Below, in pieces: positions 1-8,372 of a stretch of DNA of 64,000 bases; the stretch's first letter is position 1, and each line of letters begins with the position of its first letter. Origin of the DNA: Chitiniphilus eburneus (GTDB lineage: Bacteria; Pseudomonadota; Gammaproteobacteria; Burkholderiales; Chitinibacteraceae). A model generated the notes under the pieces. That model made no database searches and was not told where the DNA came from. It worked only from the letters and a program-made list of their open reading frames with translations. Position numbers and translations under genes: made by a program. The stretch spans positions 62,001 through 126,000 of the forward strand of contig NZ_SUMF01000009.1 in NCBI RefSeq assembly GCF_005048205.1, read 5' to 3'.

Positions 1-512
1 CCGGCATTGTGCGGCAGCAGCAGATAGCCCTGCTTGTCGCGCGCCAGTTCTTTCAGCGTGTATTCGCCATCGACGATGGCGACGACGATCTCGCCCAGGT
101 TGGCGGAATGCCGTTTTTCCACCACCGCGATATCGCCGTCGTGGATGCCGGCCTCGACCATCGAGTCGCCGCGTACCTTGATCAGTACGCTGCTGCTAGG
201 GCGGGGAATCAGGTATTCGTCGACAGTGAGCGCTTCGCTCATGGCGTCGTTGGCGGCGGCGGGCAGGCCGGCGGGCACGTTGAAATCGGCCAGGTCGCGC
301 TCGAAGAAGCGTTTGGTCGGCGCCAGCCGTCGATCCGGCGTGGTTTCGAGGTAGCCGGCGAGGGTCAGGCGCTTGACCAGCGCCGATACCGCCGATTTGG
401 ATGCCATGCCCAGCATTTCGCCGATCACGGCGTAGGAGGGCAGGCTGCGATAGTCGGTGTAGTAGTCCTGGAGCTTGCCCAGGTACTCGTGGTCTCGGTT
501 CGGGTTGCCCAT
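1..512 (-). CDS. lexA: LexA/S24-family repressor-protease, 3' end outside window
   Basis: SOS-type transcriptional repressor that self-cleaves on RecA activation. About 170 codons are visible from ATG at 512; the C-terminus lies beyond base 1. Residues 8-70 form the winged HTH of the LexA type (RSLPSYAVIGEML, then SKSAVSALVKRL). The peptidase half follows: an Ala-Gly bond at 81-82 in PAGLPA is the likely cleavage site, Ser117 in GDSM the nucleophile and Lys154 in YTLKEL the general base. It is divergent from dusC, and two GAAC-N4-GTTC palindromes lie between them, so autoregulation is likely. It could be a second LexA paralogue rather than the global one; the rest of the genome would decide. 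Confidence 0.85.
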   Translation of the reverse strand, partial: MGNPNRDHEYLGKLQDYYTDYRSLPSYAVIGEMLGMASKSAVSALVKRLTLAGYLETTPDRRLAPTKRFFERDLADFNVPAGLPAAANDAMSEALTVDEYLIPRPSSSVLIKVRGDSMVEAGIHDGDIAVVEKRHSANLGEIVVAIVDGEYTLKELARDKQGYLLLPHNA

Positions 513-549
513 GCGTCACTCCTCGATGCCGGCAGCGTGGCCGCCAAAG

Positions 550-563
550 CGAACAATCGTTCT
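550..563. promoter_or_regulatory. putative LexA operator 1 (GAAC-N4-GTTC)
   Basis: GAACAATCGTTC at 551-562 is a palindrome of form GAAC-N4-GTTC, 38 bases upstream of the lexA start. This form is known for Gram-positive SOS boxes rather than the CTGT-N8-ACAG box of most beta- and gammaproteobacteria. Assignment to this LexA is inferred from position and symmetry. Confidence 0.6.
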
Positions 564-583
564 GTAGTTGGGGCGAGGTTAAT

Positions 584-597
584 CGAACGAATGTTCG
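584..597. promoter_or_regulatory. putative LexA operator 2 (CGAAC-N4-GTTCG)
   Basis: CGAACGAATGTTCG is a second palindrome with the same half-sites, centred 34 bp from the first (about three helical turns). It sits between lexA and dusC, so it could affect either promoter. Having two matched sites makes chance less likely. Confidence 0.65.
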
Positions 598-651
598 GCT
601 GTCAACGCGGCAGGGAGGCGGATCGCGTAGAATCCGGTTTTTGCTTTTGGA

Positions 652-1635
652 TTGAACAGATTGCGGATCTATCTCGCCCCGATGGAAGGGCTGCTGGACC
701 ATATCCTGCGCGACATGCTCACCCGCCTGGGCGGGGTGGATATCTGTGTGACGGAGTTCGTGCGGGTATCGGGCACCTTGTTGCCGAACCGCTTTTTCCA
801 GCGCATCGCGCCGGAACTGCTCACCGGCAGCCGGACGCCCGCCGGCGTGCCGGTGCGGGTGCAACTGCTGGGCTCCGATCCGGGCTGCATGGCGGAAAAC
901 GCGGCCAAGCTGGCCGCGCTCGGCCCTGCCGGCATCGATCTGAATTTCGGCTGTCCGGCCAAGACGGTAAACCGGCATCGCGGTGGCGCGGTGCTGCTGA
1001 CCGATCCGGAACTGCTGCATCAACTGGTGTCGGCGGTGCGCCGCGCTGTACCGGCGCACATGCTGGTGACCGCCAAGATGCGCCTGGGCTACGAGGATAA
1101 ATCCCGCAAGCTGGAATGCGCGCAGGCCATTGCGGCCGGTGGTGCACAGGAGCTGGTGGTGCACGCGCGTACCAAGGTGGAGGGCTATCGTCCGCCCGCG
1201 TTCTGGGAGGAACTGCCCGCGATCCTCGAGGCGCTGGACATCCCCGTCATTGCCAACGGCGAAGTGTGGACCCCCGACGACTTTGCCCGCTGCCGTGCGA
1301 TCTCCGGCTGCGAGGATGTGATGCTGGGTCGTGGCATGGTGGCCGATCCTGGCCTGGCGCGCACGGTGAAATGCGGCGAGCGCGCGGGCTGGGCCGAAGT
1401 CGAGCCGCTGCTGCGGCCGTTCTGGGACAAAGTGCAGTTGGCGACGCTACCGAAGTACCAGCCAGGCCGGCTCAAGCAGTGGCTGGCCTATCTGCGGCGC
1501 CTTCACCCGGAGGCCGATGCGTTGTTCCAGCGGATCCGCACGGTGACCGATCCGCGCGAGGTGGAGCGGCTGGTGTTTGACACGGCATCGACGCCGGGCG
1601 CGCGAACAACCGGCGAGATGGCGCGGGTGGAGTGA
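652..1635 (+). CDS. dusC: tRNA-dihydrouridine(16) synthase DusC
   Basis: FMN-dependent enzyme reducing a uridine in tRNA to dihydrouridine (position 16 for the DusC subfamily). From the TTG at 652 the product has 327 residues. It carries the FMN-site LAPMEG at 8-13, the catalytic Cys101 in [10 protein letters not shown], and ANGEV and GRGM phosphate-binding segments near 200-230. [13 protein letters not shown] and the C-terminal [10 protein letters not shown] match DusC rather than DusA or DusB. The start is uncertain: TTG at 661 begins in register with E. coli DusC, and neither start has a good Shine-Dalgarno sequence. It is divergent from lexA and followed by its own terminator. Confidence 0.93.
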   Translation: MNRLRIYLAPMEGLLDHILRDMLTRLGGVDICVTEFVRVSGTLLPNRFFQRIAPELLTGSRTPAGVPVRVQLLGSDPGCMAENAAKLAALGPAGIDLNFGCPAKTVNRHRGGAVLLTDPELLHQLVSAVRRAVPAHMLVTAKMRLGYEDKSRKLECAQAIAAGGAQELVVHARTKVEGYRPPAFWEELPAILEALDIPVIANGEVWTPDDFARCRAISGCEDVMLGRGMVADPGLARTVKCGERAGWAEVEPLLRPFWDKVQLATLPKYQPGRLKQWLAYLRRLHPEADALFQRIRTVTDPREVERLVFDTASTPGARTTGEMARVE

Positions 1636-1638
1636 AAG

Positions 1639-1666
1639 AAAGGCCGGTGGAGGAACCGGCCTTTTT
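1639..1666 (+). terminator. intrinsic terminator after dusC
   Basis: AAAGGCCGGT at 1639-1648 pairs with ACCGGCCTTT at 1655-1664 around a 6-base loop, followed by T residues; it lies just after the dusC stop. Confidence 0.85.
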
Positions 1667-1693
1667 GATGCGGCCCATGCAGGCAGAAACGAA

Positions 1694-2434
1694 ATGATTC
1701 AAGTGGAATCACTAATGTTCAAAAAAATAATTGAAATAGAAAATATCCCCGCTGTTGTTTGGGGGAGTGCAGCAAAGAAAGTAGTTGTCGCCGTTCATGG
1801 AAATATGTCGCACAAGACGGATGTTCCAATTGAGGTGCTGGCTCAAAATGTTTCGGTGAATGGTTATCAGGTGTTGAGTTTTGACCTTCCGGAGCATGGA
1901 GATAGGAAAAACGAAGATACGCCATGCAAAGTACAGCATTGTGTGAAAGATTTGATCAAGGTGATGCAGCATGCAAAGGCGAATTGGGAAGAAATCAGCC
2001 TTTTTGCCAATAGCATGGGTGCCTATTTCAGTCTTTTGGCTTACCGTAACGAGTCCATCAAGAAGGCTTGGTTCTTATCCCCGGTGGTCGATATGAAGCG
2101 CATCATTGACAATATGATGATGTGGTTTTATGTCTCGGAAGATCGGTTGAGACGTGAGCAGACAATTGCTACGCCCATAGGGCATAAACTGTATTGGGAT
2201 TATTATTGCTATGTAAATGAAAATCCTATTGATGGTTGGTCTGTTCCTACAGCTATCCTGTATGGAAGTGAGGACGATATCTGTGATAGGGGTGTTTTGG
2301 TTGATTTTGTAGAGAAATTCTCTTGTGAGCTGCAGGTGGTGCAAGGCGCCGGGCATTACTTTCATACGGCCGAACAGCTGGGTGTTTTAAGTGATTGGCT
2401 GGAAAATGATGTGCGAAATGGAGGCAATGGCTGA
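1694..2434 (+). CDS. alpha/beta hydrolase, AT-rich (probably acquired)
   Basis: A 246-residue soluble protein with an alpha/beta-hydrolase layout. VVAVHGNM near 32-38 is the strand 3/oxyanion region, Ser107 in FANSMG is the nucleophile elbow (first Gly of GxSxG replaced by Ala), Asp194 or Asp195 in GSEDD is the acid and His221 in GAGHYF the base. The substrate cannot be read from sequence; small acylhydrolases and peptidases of this size are alike. Start: ATG 1694, though ATG 1715 in the same frame is possible. Base and codon use (frequent AAA, ATT, TAT, AAT) differ sharply from all neighbours, suggesting horizontal acquisition. No strong terminator follows. Confidence 0.8.
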   Translation: MIQVESLMFKKIIEIENIPAVVWGSAAKKVVVAVHGNMSHKTDVPIEVLAQNVSVNGYQVLSFDLPEHGDRKNEDTPCKVQHCVKDLIKVMQHAKANWEEISLFANSMGAYFSLLAYRNESIKKAWFLSPVVDMKRIIDNMMMWFYVSEDRLRREQTIATPIGHKLYWDYYCYVNENPIDGWSVPTAILYGSEDDICDRGVLVDFVEKFSCELQVVQGAGHYFHTAEQLGVLSDWLENDVRNGGNG

Positions 2435-2588
2435 AAGGGATTGGGTCAGCCGAGGATGACGCCACCAATAAAAATCTTGACCATTCCGTAGGGAATGATT
2501 GCATTCAATTTGGCGTAGCCTGGGGCTTGTGGGGTTGCCACATGCAACGCCGCTCGGCCAGGCGCCGTGCGGCGAACAGATGTGGCGA

Positions 2589-3911
2589 TCAACGCATTGC
2601 GAAACGTTCGGCGTGGAATGCCGCCTTTGGCAGGCCGTGTTGGGTGAGGCCACGGCGCAGGCTGTCGGCGAATGGCAGTGGGCCGCAGAACCAGACCGCA
2701 GTCCGCGACAGGTCGCCGCTGTGCTGGGCCAGATGCTGCGCGGAGAGCCGGCCATCCTCGTCGGCAATCACTCGCTTCAGGCGCACGCCGGCGCGCTGGC
2801 ATTGCGCTTCGAGGTCGGCGGGAAAGGCCGCTTCGAAGCGGGTGGCGGTCGAGTACCAGAGTTCGGTCGGCCGCCGCGCGCCGCCGTGGGCGGCGAGATC
2901 TTCAAGCCGCGCCATGAACGGTGTGATGCCGATACCGCCAGCGACCCAGACCTCGTGCTCGGCGTTGCCGCTGAAATCGAAGCGTCCATAGGGGCCTTCG
3001 ACCGCGACCGCTTGCCCGGCCTTGATGCGGTTCAGGAGTGTCTGCGTGTAGTCGCCCAGTGGCTTGATCGCGAAGCGCAGTGCCTGCGGGTCGTGGCCGG
3101 CGGAGGCGATGGTGAAGGGATGCGCGCCTTCGAGCGTGTCGAACTTCAGGAAGGCGAACTGGCCTGCCTTGTGCGTCAGGCCTTCGCCATCGAGCCGGAT
3201 GCGCAGGTCGATGATGCCGCCGTCGGCAAGGTCGATGTGCGTTACTTTGCCGTGCCGGGTGCGACTGCGCCCGATGAGGCCGGCAAGCGACCAGAGCGCA
3301 CAGGCCGAGCCGATGGCGCCCACGGCGATCATCAGCCAGCCGGCTGGCTGGCTCCACCATGCCTGCGGCATCAACACGAGCCCGTGGTAGGTGCCGATGA
3401 GGAAGATCACGCCGAAGGCTTTGTGCACCCAGTGGAAATACTTGTAAGGAAAACGCTTGGTGAGTGCGAGCACCACCAGTGCGGCCATCACGTAGAACGA
3501 CCAACTGCCCAGTTGATGCGCGAGTTCCTTGAAACTGAAGCCGGTTGCGCCGCGGGCTTCACCGCCTGCGCGCACCGGGCGCTGCACCAGTCCGGCTTCG
3601 ACCAGCCATTTCGCGCCGTCGTGGCCCAGCCAGTGCAGCAGGATCAGCACGCCCGCCGCGATGCCCAGCCACTTGTGCAGCGCATAACCCTTGTCCAGCC
3701 CGCCGATGTGGCCTTCCAGCCACGCGGGCCGTACCGCGAGCAGCATTGCCAGGCTCATGCAGGTGAATGCGGAGATACCGGTCAACAGGATGAACTCTTT
3801 GCGCCAGGCGAAGAAGTTCGCGCCCGACAGCAGCGATGCCGCGCCGGGGGTGAACAGGTAGCAGGTGATCGCAAGGATCAGGGCGGCAGGCAGGATCTGT
3901 TGCAGTTTCAT
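2589..3911 (-). CDS. ferric-reductase-like transmembrane flavoprotein
   Basis: Membrane oxidoreductase of 440 residues. The N-terminal half has about six hydrophobic helices with His residues suited to haem (LHKWLG, LLHWLGH, FHWVHKAFG, TYHGL), as in ferric reductase-like domains. The C-terminal half is a ferredoxin-NADP reductase module: HPFTIAS for FAD and GGIGITPFMA for NAD(P)H. It probably moves electrons from cytosolic NAD(P)H across the membrane, perhaps to Fe(III) or Cu(II). ATG 3911 was chosen because GGAG lies 7 bases upstream; a longer open frame to 4067 has no such support. The physiological acceptor is unknown. Confidence 0.85.
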   Translation of the reverse strand: MKLQQILPAALILAITCYLFTPGAASLLSGANFFAWRKEFILLTGISAFTCMSLAMLLAVRPAWLEGHIGGLDKGYALHKWLGIAAGVLILLHWLGHDGAKWLVEAGLVQRPVRAGGEARGATGFSFKELAHQLGSWSFYVMAALVVLALTKRFPYKYFHWVHKAFGVIFLIGTYHGLVLMPQAWWSQPAGWLMIAVGAIGSACALWSLAGLIGRSRTRHGKVTHIDLADGGIIDLRIRLDGEGLTHKAGQFAFLKFDTLEGAHPFTIASAGHDPQALRFAIKPLGDYTQTLLNRIKAGQAVAVEGPYGRFDFSGNAEHEVWVAGGIGITPFMARLEDLAAHGGARRPTELWYSTATRFEAAFPADLEAQCQRAGVRLKRVIADEDGRLSAQHLAQHSGDLSRTAVWFCGPLPFADSLRRGLTQHGLPKAAFHAERFAMR

Positions 3912-4420
3912 GATGGGACTCCATTTGCTGCCCGCGATTCGAGCGATCGGGCCGACCCTCCAGCCGCCAACAAAACCCAGCGCAGCGGTTCTGGCAATGA
4001 GCGCGGGATAAGGAAACCAATCGATATTGTATTTGCGCCGGATCAACCCAGTGCTGAGCCGGATCAAGTACGCCGCGGCAGCGGCGGCCGATCCGGCGCG
4101 CGTAACGAAGGTAGGGTGGGACCCCTTGCCGCCGAATTCGGGCTATCGCCGACGCGCGTCCGGCGCAGGGGGCGCCGCTGGAAACGGGGGCAGGACGCGG
4201 CAAGCCTTGCTGGAACAGGCGCTTGGCGGGCAGGAAAGAAGGCGTGGCGAAACTGGCGAGCGGCGCGAAGGCGGCCGCGCAGGGCGCCGGCCGGGTGTTG
4301 TGGCCCGCGATGCCCGTCATGCGCTGCGCTGACGGGCCGTCGAGGTGGGATTCGGATGGGCCGGGAGCGCAAAACCCGATGAAGCGGGAGGTTATATCCC
4401 GGTGGCAATCCCGATGCGGT
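3912..4420. other. intergenic region without a convincing gene
   Basis: This 509-bp gap lies between the reductase start and the ccoH stop. Open frames exist on both strands but are low-complexity Arg/Gly/Ala translations without ribosome sites. The only recognisable content is the dispersed repeat at 3963-4005. Confidence 0.6.
3963..4005. repeat. dispersed repeat, copy A
   Basis: About 43 bp, read on the reverse strand, match 37471-37512 after acnB with only a few differences; the shared core is CCAGAACCGCTGCGCTGGG flanked by TTTTGTT. Only these two copies were seen in the window. Confidence 0.7.
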
Positions 4421-4918
4421 TCAGCGCTCCGGCGTCAGTTGCAGCGGCGTGGGGGAATCCAGCTTCCACACGCCGGTCAGGCGCCAGGTGTGGTTGCCGT
4501 CGGCCAGCTCCACGTTCCAGCGCGGTTGCTCCAGCGGCCTGGGGAGGATGGCGGCATAAAGCTGAGGGCCTTGCTGTTGCAGGGTAACGTGCTGGTCCTG
4601 TCCTTCGCGGGTGGGGTGCAGCACGTGCAGCGTGAGGGGGCCTTTGACCGGCTTGTCGAACAGGATGCGGATGCTGCGCAGGTCGTCCGCCAGCATGACC
4701 TGGGCGCTGAGGCCGAGGGCGGCGGCGGCGTGGTCGCGGCCGAGCGTCTCGTTGATGGCCTGGCCTTCCTTGTAGTAGTCGTCGGTGACGAGGCCGTCAT
4801 TGCTGGTGATTGCCAGCACCACCATGGCGATGCCGCCGACCACGGCCAGCGCGGGAATGCTCATCAGGAACCAGGGCCAGGGCGATTTGTACCAGGGGGG
4901 GGGCAGGGTGGCAGACAT
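4421..4918 (-). CDS. ccoH: FixH/CcoH, cbb3 oxidase assembly protein
   Basis: A 165-residue FixH-family protein needed for assembly or stability of cbb3 cytochrome oxidase. One membrane helix (about residues 15-38, PWPWFLMSIPALAVVGGIAM) is followed by the family segment DDYYKEGQAIN and a periplasmic beta-rich domain. It is the last gene of the leftward run ccoN-ccoO-ccoQ-ccoP-ccoG-ccoH, 95 bp after ccoG. No intrinsic terminator is evident after the stop. Confidence 0.9.
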   Translation of the reverse strand: MSATLPPPWYKSPWPWFLMSIPALAVVGGIAMVVLAITSNDGLVTDDYYKEGQAINETLGRDHAAAALGLSAQVMLADDLRSIRILFDKPVKGPLTLHVLHPTREGQDQHVTLQQQGPQLYAAILPRPLEQPRWNVELADGNHTWRLTGVWKLDSPTPLQLTPER

Positions 4919-5013
4919 GATGTTCCGTGTAGGGCCGTCGACGCGGCCTTGGTGTGCAAAAGCGATGGAAGGGCGCCGCCGCTGAAAGTTCCAGCAATGG
5001 GCGCCCCGGCGTA

Positions 5014-6456
5014 TCAGCGGTTGATGAAGGTGACGACTTCTTCGGTGGCAATGGCCGGCTTGTCGGTGGCGCGGATCAGTAGTTTCACTTCATGAGTGCC
5101 CTTCGGCGCCTGGTCGCTGGGCACCTGCAACCGTACGCCGACCTCGGCGATGCCGGTGGAGGCCACCTCGATCCGGTTGCCGCCCTGTACCACGGCGCGC
5201 ATGCCTTGCATGCCTTGCGGTTCGATGGTGTAGACGTGGCTGTTTTCGTCGGCATTCTCGATCTGCACGATGTAGCTGTTTTCCAGCCAGCCATCGTCGG
5301 TTTCGCGCACCAGGGCCACGCGGTCGCGCGAGATGTTCACCTTCACCGGCTGGCGCAGCACCAGCGATACGACGGTGACGCTCAGGACGATGGCCAGCAG
5401 CACGGCATAGACGATCACGCGCGGGCGTTTCAGCCGCGACCAGAACGCCGACTCGGGATACTTGTGTTCCAGCGCGTTCTGCGTGGTGTAGCGGATCAGG
5501 CCACGCGGGTACTGCATCTTGTCCATCACGTCGTCGCAGGCGTCGATACAGGCCGTACAGCCGATGCATTCGTATTGCAGGCCCTCGCGGATGTCGATAC
5601 CCACCGGGCAGACCTGGACGCACATCTTGCAGTCGATGCAGTCGCCCAGGCCGGCGGCGCGGTAGTCGGCGCCTTTCTTGCGATGGCCGCGCGCTTCGCC
5701 GCGCTCGGTGTCGTAGCTGACGATCAGCGTGTCGGCGTCGAACATCACGCTCTGGAAGCGCGCGTACGGGCACATGTACTTGCAGACCTGTTCGCGCATC
5801 CAGCCGGCATTGCCATAGGTGGCAAAGCCGTAGAACAGGATCCAGAAGGTTTCCCACGGGCCAACGCCCAGGTTGAGCGCCGCGCGGCCCAGCTCATGGA
5901 TGGGCGTGAAGTAACCGACGAAGGTGAAGCCGGTCCACAACGCGAACACCACCCAGATCAGGTGCTTGGTCACCTTGAGCCGGATCTTGCGGGGGGTGGC
6001 GGGGCCGCTGTCGAGCTTGATCCGCTGCATGCGGTCGCCTTCCACCCATTTTTCGATCCACAGGAAAATCTCCGTGTAGACCGTCTGCGGACAGGCGTAG
6101 CCGCACCAGAGCCGGCCGCCGATGGTGGTCCAGGCGAACAGGCCGATGGCACAGGTGATCAGCAGGGCGGTGAGGTAGATGAAGTCCTGGGGCAGGAACA
6201 CCAGGCCCAGGATGTAGAACTTGCGAGTGGCCAGGTCGAACAGCAGCGCCTGGCGGTCGTTGATGGTCAGCCAGGGCATGCCATAGAAGAACAACTGGGT
6301 GGCGAAGACGAAGAAAATGCGCCACTTGTTCCAGAAGCCGTTGATCCAGCGCGGATAGATCTTCTTGTGCTTGGCGTAGAGGTGGATTTCCTCGTATTCG
6401 CCGTCGTCCTTTTCCTGGACGACGGTGACCGGGATGTCCTGCAATTTCTGGCTCAT
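5014..6456 (-). CDS. ccoG: CcoG/FixG, cbb3 oxidase accessory ferredoxin-like copper reductase
   Basis: A 480-residue membrane iron-sulphur protein; family members reduce Cu(II) for insertion into the cbb3 active site. It has several membrane helices in the first 250 residues, the conserved WCGYACPQTVY segment, and two 4Fe-4S motifs (CIDCKMCVQVCP and CIGCTACIDAC). Another helix near residue 350 leads to an Ig-like C-terminal domain. ATG at 6456 starts the family-typical N-terminus MSQKLQDIPV; the longer open frame to 6582 has no family support. The 168-bp spacer from ccoP contains strong hairpins. Confidence 0.94.
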   Translation of the reverse strand: MSQKLQDIPVTVVQEKDDGEYEEIHLYAKHKKIYPRWINGFWNKWRIFFVFATQLFFYGMPWLTINDRQALLFDLATRKFYILGLVFLPQDFIYLTALLITCAIGLFAWTTIGGRLWCGYACPQTVYTEIFLWIEKWVEGDRMQRIKLDSGPATPRKIRLKVTKHLIWVVFALWTGFTFVGYFTPIHELGRAALNLGVGPWETFWILFYGFATYGNAGWMREQVCKYMCPYARFQSVMFDADTLIVSYDTERGEARGHRKKGADYRAAGLGDCIDCKMCVQVCPVGIDIREGLQYECIGCTACIDACDDVMDKMQYPRGLIRYTTQNALEHKYPESAFWSRLKRPRVIVYAVLLAIVLSVTVVSLVLRQPVKVNISRDRVALVRETDDGWLENSYIVQIENADENSHVYTIEPQGMQGMRAVVQGGNRIEVASTGIAEVGVRLQVPSDQAPKGTHEVKLLIRATDKPAIATEEVVTFINR

Positions 6457-6523
6457 GACGTGCTCGCAGAAGGTTGATGCAAACGTGCCGGGGTACGACA
6501 CCCTTGCAGCAAGCTTCTCGACC

Positions 6524-6604
6524 GGCGCGCCGTGATCATGGCGCGCCCGCCGAAACGATCCATCGGCTGCCCAAAGTGCCAACGGGCGGGGATGGCCCGC
6601 CCGT
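6524..6604. other. two strong hairpins in the ccoP-ccoG spacer
   Basis: GGCGCGCC occurs at 6524-6531 and again at 6540-6547, able to pair across GTGATCAT. A second hairpin pairs ACGGGCGGG (6582-6590) with CCCGCCCGT (6596-6604). Neither is followed by a T-tract on the coding strand, so they are better candidates for mRNA processing or stability than for termination. Confidence 0.6.
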
Positions 6605-6624
6605 CGTGCCGCTCGGGCGACCGC

Positions 6625-7533
6625 TTACTGCTGGTTGTGCGACAGGCCGTAGACGTAGGCGGCCAACAGGTGAACCTTGGCATCGCCCAGGAAAGCCTGC
6701 CAGGCCGGCATCACGTTGTCGCGACCATTGGTAATGGTTTCGACGATGGTGGCTTCCGAGCCGCCGTACAGCCAGATGTTGTCGGTCAGGTTCGGCGCGC
6801 CCAGGCTCTGGTTGCCCTTGCCGTCGGCACCGTGACAGGCCATGCACACCTGCTTGAAGGTATCGCCGCCGCGCGTGGCGCGCGCTTCGTTGTTCGGCTT
6901 GCCGGCGAGCTTCAGCACGTAGTTCGCCACATCCCGTACCTTTTCTTCGCCGAACGCCGCGCCGAAGGCGGGCATCTGGCCGTGGCGGCCGTTGTTGATG
7001 GTCTCGACCACCTTGACCGCGTCACCGCCGTACAGCCAGTCGTTGTCGGTCAGATTGGGGAAGCCCTTGGCGCCGCGCGCGTCCGAACCGTGGCACTGGA
7101 TGCAGTAGGTGTAGAACAGCCGCTTGCCGATATCGCGTGCTTCGGGGTTCTGCGCCACCTGTTCGATGGGCATGGCCTGGTACTTGGCGAACATCGGGCC
7201 GTACTTGTCGTCGGCCTTCTTCACTTCCTGCGCGTGCTGGCCGGTGGACGACCAGTTCCACACGTTGCCGAACGCCACCAGGCCCGGGTAGGCCACCAGG
7301 TAGCCGACCGCGAACACGATGGTCGCGTAGAACAGCACCACCCACCAGCCGGGCAGCGGGTTGCTGTATTCCTCGAGGTCGCCGTCCCACTTGTGGCCGG
7401 TGACCTCTGCCTTTTCCCCTTTCTTGAGCTTCACCTTGCTCTGGCTGACCACGAGATAGCCCAGCCAGATCATCGATACGATCACGATGACGGCGATGTA
7501 GATGCCCCAGAAATCGCTATTGAAATCCTTCAT
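6625..7533 (-). CDS. ccoP: cbb3-type cytochrome c oxidase subunit III, dihaem CcoP
   Basis: Dihaem c-type cytochrome that passes electrons to CcoO/CcoN in the cbb3 terminal oxidase. It has 302 residues. Two membrane helices (about 8-31 and 62-85) make it the long CcoP form. Two haem-binding CXXCH motifs are visible, CIQCH in the first cytochrome domain and CMACH in the second, each followed by a repeated NLTDN-WLYGG segment. It lies between ccoQ and ccoG in the ccoNOQPGH run and is exported to the periplasmic face. Confidence 0.95.
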   Translation of the reverse strand: MKDFNSDFWGIYIAVIVIVSMIWLGYLVVSQSKVKLKKGEKAEVTGHKWDGDLEEYSNPLPGWWVVLFYATIVFAVGYLVAYPGLVAFGNVWNWSSTGQHAQEVKKADDKYGPMFAKYQAMPIEQVAQNPEARDIGKRLFYTYCIQCHGSDARGAKGFPNLTDNDWLYGGDAVKVVETINNGRHGQMPAFGAAFGEEKVRDVANYVLKLAGKPNNEARATRGGDTFKQVCMACHGADGKGNQSLGAPNLTDNIWLYGGSEATIVETITNGRDNVMPAWQAFLGDAKVHLLAAYVYGLSHNQQ

Positions 7534-7553
7534 TTGTACTCAGCTCCGCAGGG

Positions 7554-7724
7554 TCAGGACTGCTTGTCGCCCGCTTCGGGCTTGTCGTCGTCGAGAAATG
7601 GCAGCTTGGCTGCTTCATCCATGCCCTTGCGTGCGCGGCCGCTGTAGGCCCAGACGCAGATACCGACGAAGCAGACGAAACTCAGGACGGTGACCACCAC
7701 CCGAATCAGGGTTTGCGTGTCCAT
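7554..7724 (-). CDS. ccoQ: CcoQ, small cbb3 oxidase subunit
   Basis: A 56-residue single-helix protein (MDTQTLIRVV start, hydrophobic residues 8-27, then RARKGMDEAAKLPF). This length, the helix and the short acidic tail match the CcoQ/FixQ family, which stabilises the cbb3 complex. It begins at ATG 7724, 6 bp after the ccoO stop, and ends 20 bp before ccoP. Confidence 0.88.
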   Translation of the reverse strand: MDTQTLIRVVVTVLSFVCFVGICVWAYSGRARKGMDEAAKLPFLDDDKPEAGDKQS

Positions 7725-7730
7725 GACCGA

Positions 7731-8345
7731 TTACCTTTTGTTCTTCAGCGCGAGGCCCAGCCCTTGCAGGTAGGCGATGATCGCATCCATCTCGGTCTTG
7801 CCTTCCACCGCCTTCACCGAATCGGCGATGTCGGCATCGGTGTAGGGCACGCCCAGGCGGCGCAGCGCGGTCATCTTGGCCGGCAGCGATTCGGCATCCA
7901 CCTTGCTGGATGCCAGCCACGGGAAGGGTGGCATGATGGATTCGGGCACCACGTCCTGGGGACGGATCAGGTGGGCACGATGCCATTCGTCCGAGTAACG
8001 GCCGCCGACGCGGGCCAGGTCGGGACCGGTGCGCTTGGAGCCCCACTGGAACGGGTGGTCGTACACCGATTCGCCGGCCACGGAGAAGTGGCCATAGCGC
8101 TCGGTTTCCGCGCGGAACGGGCGGATCATCTGCGAGTGGCAGTTGTAACAGCCTTCGCGGATATAGATGTCGCGGCCGGCCAGTTGCAGCGCGGTGTACG
8201 GCTTCACGTCCTTGATGGGCTGCGTGACGCTCTTCATGAACATCAGCGGCAGGATTTCGACCATCATCGCCACGCTGATGACCAGAACCGTGAGCACGAT
8301 CAGCCAGCCCACTTTTTCTTCGATCAGTTTTTGAACTCGATTCAT
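7731..8345 (-). CDS. ccoO: cbb3-type cytochrome c oxidase subunit II, monohaem CcoO
   Basis: A 204-residue monohaem cytochrome c subunit of cbb3 oxidase. An N-terminal membrane anchor (about 12-33) precedes the haem motif [12 protein letters not shown]. The axial Met candidate lies in the [11 protein letters not shown] segment. It lies 27 bp after ccoN and 6 bp before ccoQ. Length and motifs are typical of the family. Confidence 0.95.
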   Translation of the reverse strand: MNRVQKLIEEKVGWLIVLTVLVISVAMMVEILPLMFMKSVTQPIKDVKPYTALQLAGRDIYIREGCYNCHSQMIRPFRAETERYGHFSVAGESVYDHPFQWGSKRTGPDLARVGGRYSDEWHRAHLIRPQDVVPESIMPPFPWLASSKVDAESLPAKMTALRRLGVPYTDADIADSVKAVEGKTEMDAIIAYLQGLGLALKNKR

Positions 8346-8372
8346 TTTGTGTCTTCTAGTGGTTCCTGGGCA

